Source: Acholeplasmatales bacterium (GTDB lineage: Bacteria > Bacillota_I > Bacilli_A > Acholeplasmatales > Acholeplasmataceae). Taken from it: a stretch of 32,071 bases of DNA. The stretch spans positions 1 through 32,071 of the forward strand of contig JAITXV010000105.1 of assembly GCA_031284605.1 (NCBI GenBank), written 5' to 3'. Positions 26,757 through 32,071 of the stretch are shown here, one piece after another; the stretch's first letter is position 1, and every line of letters starts with the position of its first letter. The position numbers and the translations under genes are program-made. The notes under the pieces are model-generated. The model had not been told where the DNA came from and did not search any database. It was given only the letters and a program-made list of their open reading frames with translations.

Positions 26757-29160
26757 ATTTAAAAAAGATATAATAATTGGTGCATTGCTGCACGATATAG
26801 GCAAAGTAGTTTATAGAGCAAGAAATTTAAAAGAAATACTATCACACTCAGAAGCTGGATATAGATGGGTTAAAGACAATATTAATTTCAATAATACTGA
26901 AAGTCTTTTTAACAAATATGATATTGAAAATTCAATTCATTATCATCACAGGAATAAGATGCCTGAATATGGTAAAGGATTAAAAATAAATGATAAAGCT
27001 TTCATTGTTTCTTTAGCTGATCATATATCAGCAGGAGCTGATAGAAGATTAGCTGATGAAAAGCATTTAGATGAATTTCATAATTCTCAAACTACTAGGC
27101 CTTTAGAATCAATATTTTCTAGTTTAAATAGAACTGCTAATCAAGTATCTTATTTTTATAATTCTAAAAATTTAGATAGTGATGCTAGTATTAAATATCC
27201 TTCATTAGAAAAAGAAGCAAGTGTAAGTGAAGTTGAATATGAATCATTACTTACTAACCTAAATAGGATATTAAAAGAACCAAAATTGCATGAAGATGAT
27301 AATCATCTTAATTCTCTAATTAATTCAATTAGATACTTGTTGAAATACTGTCCATCTGATACTAGAATAAATATGCAAAGTGATATTTCTTTAGCTGATC
27401 ATTTGATAACAACTGCAGGAATAGCTAGTGTTATCTATGATTATTTCGAATCTAAAAATATTACTAACTATTACCAAAAATGGGATAACGAAAAAGATTT
27501 TTTCAATGAAAAAGCATTTTTATTATTTTCATTTGATTTTTCAGGTATCCAACAATTCATATTTGATATAACTATAAAAAACGCTTTAAAGAATATGAGA
27601 ACTAGAAGTTTTTATTTAGAGATATTAGGAGAATATTTAGCAGACAACATATTAACAGCATTTGAACTAACTAGGGCCAATGTTATTTATATTGGTGGTG
27701 GACACTCATATATTTTATTACCAAATATAACCAATGCTGATTCAATACTAAATGAAGTAATTTCATCTTTTAATAAATTTCTACTTGATTTATTTGATTA
27801 TAAATTATTTGTTGGTTCTGCTTATGTTAGTGTTACAGCTAATGACTTAATGAGTAAAGATATTAGTGCTAATGATTCAGATACATTTAGAAAACAGATG
27901 GATGAATTATTTAAAAAACTTAGTGATTCTAAAAGAAATAAGTACAATGGAAGTGTCTTAAAAGAATTAAATGAAAAAGAATTCATAGTTGGTCAAAGAG
28001 AGTGTACTAGTTGTGGAAAAACCACTAAATTATTAGATAAACAGGACATTTGTGAAACTTGTAATATGTTTATTGAGATGTCAAGTGAGCTAATGAATGA
28101 AAAAAAGGATGTATTTGTAGTTTCTAAAGTTAGGTTTACTAATCTACCATATTTTGTAATGCCTAATGATAATTACTTGTTTTTGTTTACCAAAAATGAA
28201 TATTCTAGTTCAAATATTGATAAATCTACCATAGTTTTTACTTATATAAAAAATGATTTTATTAATACATATAAAAATTCTGCCTCTTTATTTATGTGTG
28301 ATTATGCAGCTAAAGATAGCCACAATAATCAACTATCAATAGAAGATATTATAAAACAAGGGTATATAGATAATGGAAACAAAGGTATAAAAAGAATTGC
28401 AGTAATGAAAGCCGATGTTGATAACTTAGGAGAAACATTTAAAAACGGATTTTCTAATAGTCTATATACTATTAGCAGAATGACATCATTATCTAGTTAT
28501 CTATCTTTATTTTTCAAATATTATATGAAGGATTTGTTGAAAAAATTAAACATTACTGTTATTTATTCGGGTGGTGATGATATATATTTGGTTGGGTATC
28601 TTCCAGATATTAAAATATTTTCAAAAGAATTATACGAAAGTTTTGATAAGTATACTATCTCTAAATTACATTTCAGTGCAGGAATAGGTATATTCAAACA
28701 AACTTATCCAATTTATAAGATATCTGAATATGTAGAACAATTAGAATCTTCTGCTAAATCAGTAGATGGTAAAAACGCAGTATGTATATTTTCTACTAAA
28801 TATAACTTAAAATGGAATGAATTCTTTGACTGTTTAGACAACGAATATAAGTTGTTAGAAAAAGCCATAGACGAAGATTTATTATCAAGTACAATGCTTT
28901 ATAATTCTATTTATAAATTAATGCAAGACCTAGATAGTAAAGATATTGATGTTAAAAAGAAAGTCCCTTATAAGATAGCTTATTTACTAGGAAGAATAAG
29001 GAAAGATAAGTTAAAAGATGGTAATAAAAAAACATTTGAATCATTTAGCCAATTATTATTTGAATGTGGAAATGAAGCAAATACAATGAAGAGAATTAAA
29101 TTATTAGTAGCTATACAATATTATATGTATATCAATAGAGAAGGAGAAAACAATGAGTAG
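26749..29160 (+). CDS. cas10: Cas10/Csm1 with intact HD and GGDD motifs
   Basis: LLHDIGKVVYR (HD), SLADHISAGADRR, zinc-finger CTSCGKTTKLLDKQDICETC, YSGGDDIYLVG (GGDD at 28570-28581). ATG 26749 preferred over GTG 26740. Confidence 0.95.
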   Translation: MNKFKKDIIIGALLHDIGKVVYRARNLKEILSHSEAGYRWVKDNINFNNTESLFNKYDIENSIHYHHRNKMPEYGKGLKINDKAFIVSLADHISAGADRRLADEKHLDEFHNSQTTRPLESIFSSLNRTANQVSYFYNSKNLDSDASIKYPSLEKEASVSEVEYESLLTNLNRILKEPKLHEDDNHLNSLINSIRYLLKYCPSDTRINMQSDISLADHLITTAGIASVIYDYFESKNITNYYQKWDNEKDFFNEKAFLLFSFDFSGIQQFIFDITIKNALKNMRTRSFYLEILGEYLADNILTAFELTRANVIYIGGGHSYILLPNITNADSILNEVISSFNKFLLDLFDYKLFVGSAYVSVTANDLMSKDISANDSDTFRKQMDELFKKLSDSKRNKYNGSVLKELNEKEFIVGQRECTSCGKTTKLLDKQDICETCNMFIEMSSELMNEKKDVFVVSKVRFTNLPYFVMPNDNYLFLFTKNEYSSSNIDKSTIVFTYIKNDFINTYKNSASLFMCDYAAKDSHNNQLSIEDIIKQGYIDNGNKGIKRIAVMKADVDNLGETFKNGFSNSLYTISRMTSLSSYLSLFFKYYMKDLLKKLNITVIYSGGDDIYLVGYLPDIKIFSKELYESFDKYTISKLHFSAGIGIFKQTYPIYKISEYVEQLESSAKSVDGKNAVCIFSTKYNLKWNEFFDCLDNEYKLLEKAIDEDLLSSTMLYNSIYKLMQDLDSKDIDVKKKVPYKIAYLLGRIRKDKLKDGNKKTFESFSQLLFECGNEANTMKRIKLLVAIQYYMYINREGENNE

Positions 29161-29578
29161 AGAAGAATTTAATGTAATGAAAAAAGATTATACACAGTAT
29201 GCGGAGAAAAAGATTAAGGCGTTAAAAGATTTAAATTATAATCCAGCATTTGTGGTACCAACTATTAAAACAAATCAGTTAAGAAATATATATGCACTTA
29301 TTTCACCATTTTTTGAATATTTTAATTATGGTAAGGAACCAAACAAAGAAGAAGCTATAAAAATACTTCAAAAAGCAAAAATAAAAATAGCTTATCAAAT
29401 TGGTCGTGACAACAATACAAGCAAATTAGGAACTAAAAATTTTAATAAAATTACACTTGCATTAGATTTCATTGATGTAGTATTAGCATCAACAACATTT
29501 ATGGAAGATTTAAAAATATATTGCAATTATTTTGAAGCTTTAGTAGCGTATCATAAATTCATAATAGAGGAGAAATAA
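29153..29578 (+). CDS. csm2: Csm2
   Basis: Small protein (141 aa) between cas10 and csm3 with the Csm2-like LRNIYALISPFFEYF...KIAYQIGRDN pattern; overlaps cas10 by ATGAGTAG. Confidence 0.85.
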   Translation: MSREEFNVMKKDYTQYAEKKIKALKDLNYNPAFVVPTIKTNQLRNIYALISPFFEYFNYGKEPNKEEAIKILQKAKIKIAYQIGRDNNTSKLGTKNFNKITLALDFIDVVLASTTFMEDLKIYCNYFEALVAYHKFIIEEK

Positions 29579-29579
29579 A

Positions 29580-30224
29580 ATGAAAAAAATTGAGATTAAG
29601 GGTATTTTATTAGTAAAGACAGGTTTACATATAGGAGGAGATGCTTCTTTTAGTGCAATAGGTAGTATTGATAGTCCAGTTATTAGAAACTCAGGAACAG
29701 GTAAGCCAATGATTCCAGGGAGTAGTTTAAAAGGAAAGATTAGATATTTGTTAGCTAAGAATGCTAGTCAAAAACTAGGCAACCATAAAAATGATCCTAA
29801 AGAAATTTTGAAGTTATTTGGTTCAGATGATTACAGAGCTAGATTATTCTTTTTTGATTTAGATCTATGTGATTCTGACGTTAGTAAGACTTACACTGAA
29901 GGTAAATATGAAAATACAATCGATAGAGATACATGCAAAGCTAATCCTAGACAAATTGAAAGAGTTATACCAAGTACAAGATTTAAGTTTCTTCTTACAT
30001 ATAATGTAGAGGACGAAAAAGAAATAGAACAAGACTTTGAAAAAATTAAAGAAGGATTAAAACTACTTCAAGCTGATTATTTAGGTGGCGGAGGTACTAG
30101 AGGAAATGGTAGAATCCAATTTTTAGAACTAAAAGCCGAAAGTGAAAATAGCAGTTATAAACTAGAATCAATTAATGAAAAGTTAAAAGAAATATGCGAT
30201 TTTGGTGAAAAAGTATATAAATAG
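29580..30224 (+). CDS. csm3: Csm3 (RAMP backbone, target RNase)
   Basis: GLHIGGDASFSAIGSIDSPVIRNSGTGKPMIPGSSLKGKIRYLLA; Asp31 aligns with the catalytic Asp of Csm3; LGGGGTRGNGRIQF. Confidence 0.95.
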   Translation: MKKIEIKGILLVKTGLHIGGDASFSAIGSIDSPVIRNSGTGKPMIPGSSLKGKIRYLLAKNASQKLGNHKNDPKEILKLFGSDDYRARLFFFDLDLCDSDVSKTYTEGKYENTIDRDTCKANPRQIERVIPSTRFKFLLTYNVEDEKEIEQDFEKIKEGLKLLQADYLGGGGTRGNGRIQFLELKAESENSSYKLESINEKLKEICDFGEKVYK

Positions 30225-30225
30225 T

Positions 30226-31152
30226 ATGATTAATATAATAAAATTAAAATTTAAAACTCCAATACATATCGGTAATTTTGGAAAACCTGGGATAGAAAAA
30301 ACAGATGCTTATTTTTGTTCTGACACATTATATAGTGCGTTATTTTATTCATTTCCAGCACATATTGATGAGTTATTAGGATATATTAATAAAAATGAAT
30401 TATTAATAAGCGACGCATTACCATTTGTTGGAAATGAGTTGTTAGTGTTTAAACAGCCATCTTCTTTTGTGTTTGGTAATAGTACAGTAGAAATAGATAG
30501 AAGCATTTTTAAAAAAATGAAAAAATTAACCTATGTTCCATCTAGCAAATATGTTAAGTTATATAAAGGCTGTGATATAAGTGACATTGAAGATTGTCTT
30601 ACACTGTCTAGTAATATAGGTACAGAGGAAATCAGAACATTTAACACAATATCTAGAGTACAATCTAACTCATCTTCTACTACCCCTGTTTCTTTAGCAA
30701 CATTTACATTTGATATTAATTCTGGGTTATATGTTGTTATAAATAGTACTGATAAGGTATTTTCACTTATTTTAAATTTATTTAAAGAACTTGGTCTTAT
30801 TGGAATTGGTGGAAGAAGAAGTGCTGGGTTAGGAAAATTTGATGTTGAAGTATTAGAAAGTATACCAGATTTTTTTAATAATCAAAGCGGTAAAAAAATA
30901 TTATTACTCTCTACTTTTTTACCAACCGATTATAACAAATTAAATAATAATAATTTCAACGTCATAAAAAGAAGTGGTTTTTATCAAAGTTCTATAGACA
31001 ATAATTTATATAAAAAGAAAGATATTTATGCAATTAAAAGTGGGTCAGTTTTTGATAGTGAAATTAAAGGTTCAGTCCTAGATAATTTATCATCTAAAAG
31101 TGAGAAAGTATATAGAGTATTATTACCTCTTTATATAAAGGTGGACTTATAA
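30226..31152 (+). CDS. csm4: Csm4 (RAMP)
   Basis: IIKLKFKTPIHIGNFGKPGIEKTDAYFCSDTLYSALF..., GLIGIGGRRSAGLGKFDVE. ATG 30226 preferred over TTG 30202. Confidence 0.9.
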   Translation: MINIIKLKFKTPIHIGNFGKPGIEKTDAYFCSDTLYSALFYSFPAHIDELLGYINKNELLISDALPFVGNELLVFKQPSSFVFGNSTVEIDRSIFKKMKKLTYVPSSKYVKLYKGCDISDIEDCLTLSSNIGTEEIRTFNTISRVQSNSSSTTPVSLATFTFDINSGLYVVINSTDKVFSLILNLFKELGLIGIGGRRSAGLGKFDVEVLESIPDFFNNQSGKKILLLSTFLPTDYNKLNNNNFNVIKRSGFYQSSIDNNLYKKKDIYAIKSGSVFDSEIKGSVLDNLSSKSEKVYRVLLPLYIKVDL

Positions 31153-32071
31153 TGAAAAAATACAAATTAGTTTTAGAAACACTATCAAATTTGCATATAG
31201 GAAGTGGGAATATACTTCAATCATTTGATTATTTTTATGATAAAGAAAAATTTAATGTTGTCGATCAAGATAAATTGGTAGATTTATTAATTAGCAACAA
31301 CAGAGTTAATGATTTTGTTAGAGAAGTTGCACAAGGAACTACTAATTCAAGTAGAGAACTATCACCCACATTATCTAAATTCAATATTGATAAAAATAAT
31401 ATAATTAAATATTCTCTTGATGGTCATATCATTACTGATAAAGATATAAATAGGGCGACAAGAGCAAGATTAAAACCAATTGAAGAGTTTATTAAAGATG
31501 AAGAAGGTAATCCGTATATACCTGGTTCTAGTATTAAAGGTTTTATTTCTAATATCTTAGGAATAGATATTAAAGCTAAAAATCCTAAAATGTTTTTTTC
31601 TGTATCTGATAGCAAACCACTGTCAATTGATTTATTGTATGTATCTACACCAGTCCATTTCAATATTCGTAATCTTGTTGTGAGTGAATGGAACCAAATG
31701 AACTATGTTGAGTTTTTGCGAAGGGGTGCAACTATTGAATTTACAATTATAGATTATAAATGTACTGGCAACTTTACTGATGACATAAATTCAAAGGTTA
31801 AAATGCTCAATAAAAAATACAATAATAATTTTATTGATAAGTTTGGAATTGGCTTAAATGATATATACAATGATGATTATAAGAATCGTTTTATGTTTTT
31901 TAGTGATAATGAATCATATTTTAGAATTGGTAAGTATACTAATTTTTTATTAAAAACTAAGCACATTAGCGAAAGTAATACTAAAGACGGTTTATATAAT
32001 GCTGTCAAAGATAAAGTAAAATTTATGAATTTTAAAAATGCTAAGTCTGGTAATTTACCTCTAGATATATC
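31152..32071 (+). CDS. csm5: Csm5 (RAMP), truncated by the window end
   Basis: Open frame to the window end: MKKYKLVLETLSNLHIGSGNILQSFDYFYD...RLKPIEEFIKDEEGNPYIPGSSIKGFISNILG. Absent from ORF track because it has no stop. Confidence 0.9.
   Translation, partial: MKKYKLVLETLSNLHIGSGNILQSFDYFYDKEKFNVVDQDKLVDLLISNNRVNDFVREVAQGTTNSSRELSPTLSKFNIDKNNIIKYSLDGHIITDKDINRATRARLKPIEEFIKDEEGNPYIPGSSIKGFISNILGIDIKAKNPKMFFSVSDSKPLSIDLLYVSTPVHFNIRNLVVSEWNQMNYVEFLRRGATIEFTIIDYKCTGNFTDDINSKVKMLNKKYNNNFIDKFGIGLNDIYNDDYKNRFMFFSDNESYFRIGKYTNFLLKTKHISESNTKDGLYNAVKDKVKFMNFKNAKSGNLPLDI

Noticed and set aside
31424-31663. Minus-strand ORF inside csm5
   Set aside because: Antisense to a clear csm5 frame (IPGSSIKG); no independent evidence.

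Overview
Low-GC, Firmicutes/Tenericutes-like chromosomal window. TGA serves as a stop at the end of tatD, so the Mycoplasma code is not indicated. From left to right: (1) the C-terminal end of an Rhs/YD-repeat protein with a Gly/Ala-rich hydrophobic tip, a small membrane protein (candidate immunity), and a decayed second copy of the same tip/immunity module; (2) two large adjacent membrane-anchored surface proteins, the first with a GH36-like glycosidase domain, that share an aromatic beta-type domain and tandem helical repeats, preceded by a near-ideal cre box and phased direct repeats; (3) a minus-strand housekeeping block: rpsF-ssb-rpsR, a gdpP::rplI fusion with an internal Shine-Dalgarno/ATG at the L9 start, dnaB, an HtrA-like lipoprotein protease, tatD, tuf, fusA, rpsG, rpsL; (4) a DUF4143-type AAA ATPase; (5) a type III-A CRISPR-Cas operon csm6-cas10-csm2-csm3-csm4-csm5 (csm5 truncated by the window end). 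The most interesting signal is just upstream of csm6: an extended -10, a ribosome-binding site, a short ORF containing an 11-G tract, then an intrinsic-terminator hairpin only about 25 nt before csm6. With 11 (or 12) Gs the ORF stops before the hairpin. With 10 Gs it stays open through the hairpin and ends in an ATGAGTAG overlap with the csm6 start, the same junction form seen at csm6/cas10 (ATGAATAA) and cas10/csm2 (ATGAGTAG). This suggests a testable hypothesis: a poly-G phase-variable, translation-coupled attenuation switch controlling type III CRISPR immunity. No CRISPR array, cas1, cas2 or cas6 is visible in this window.
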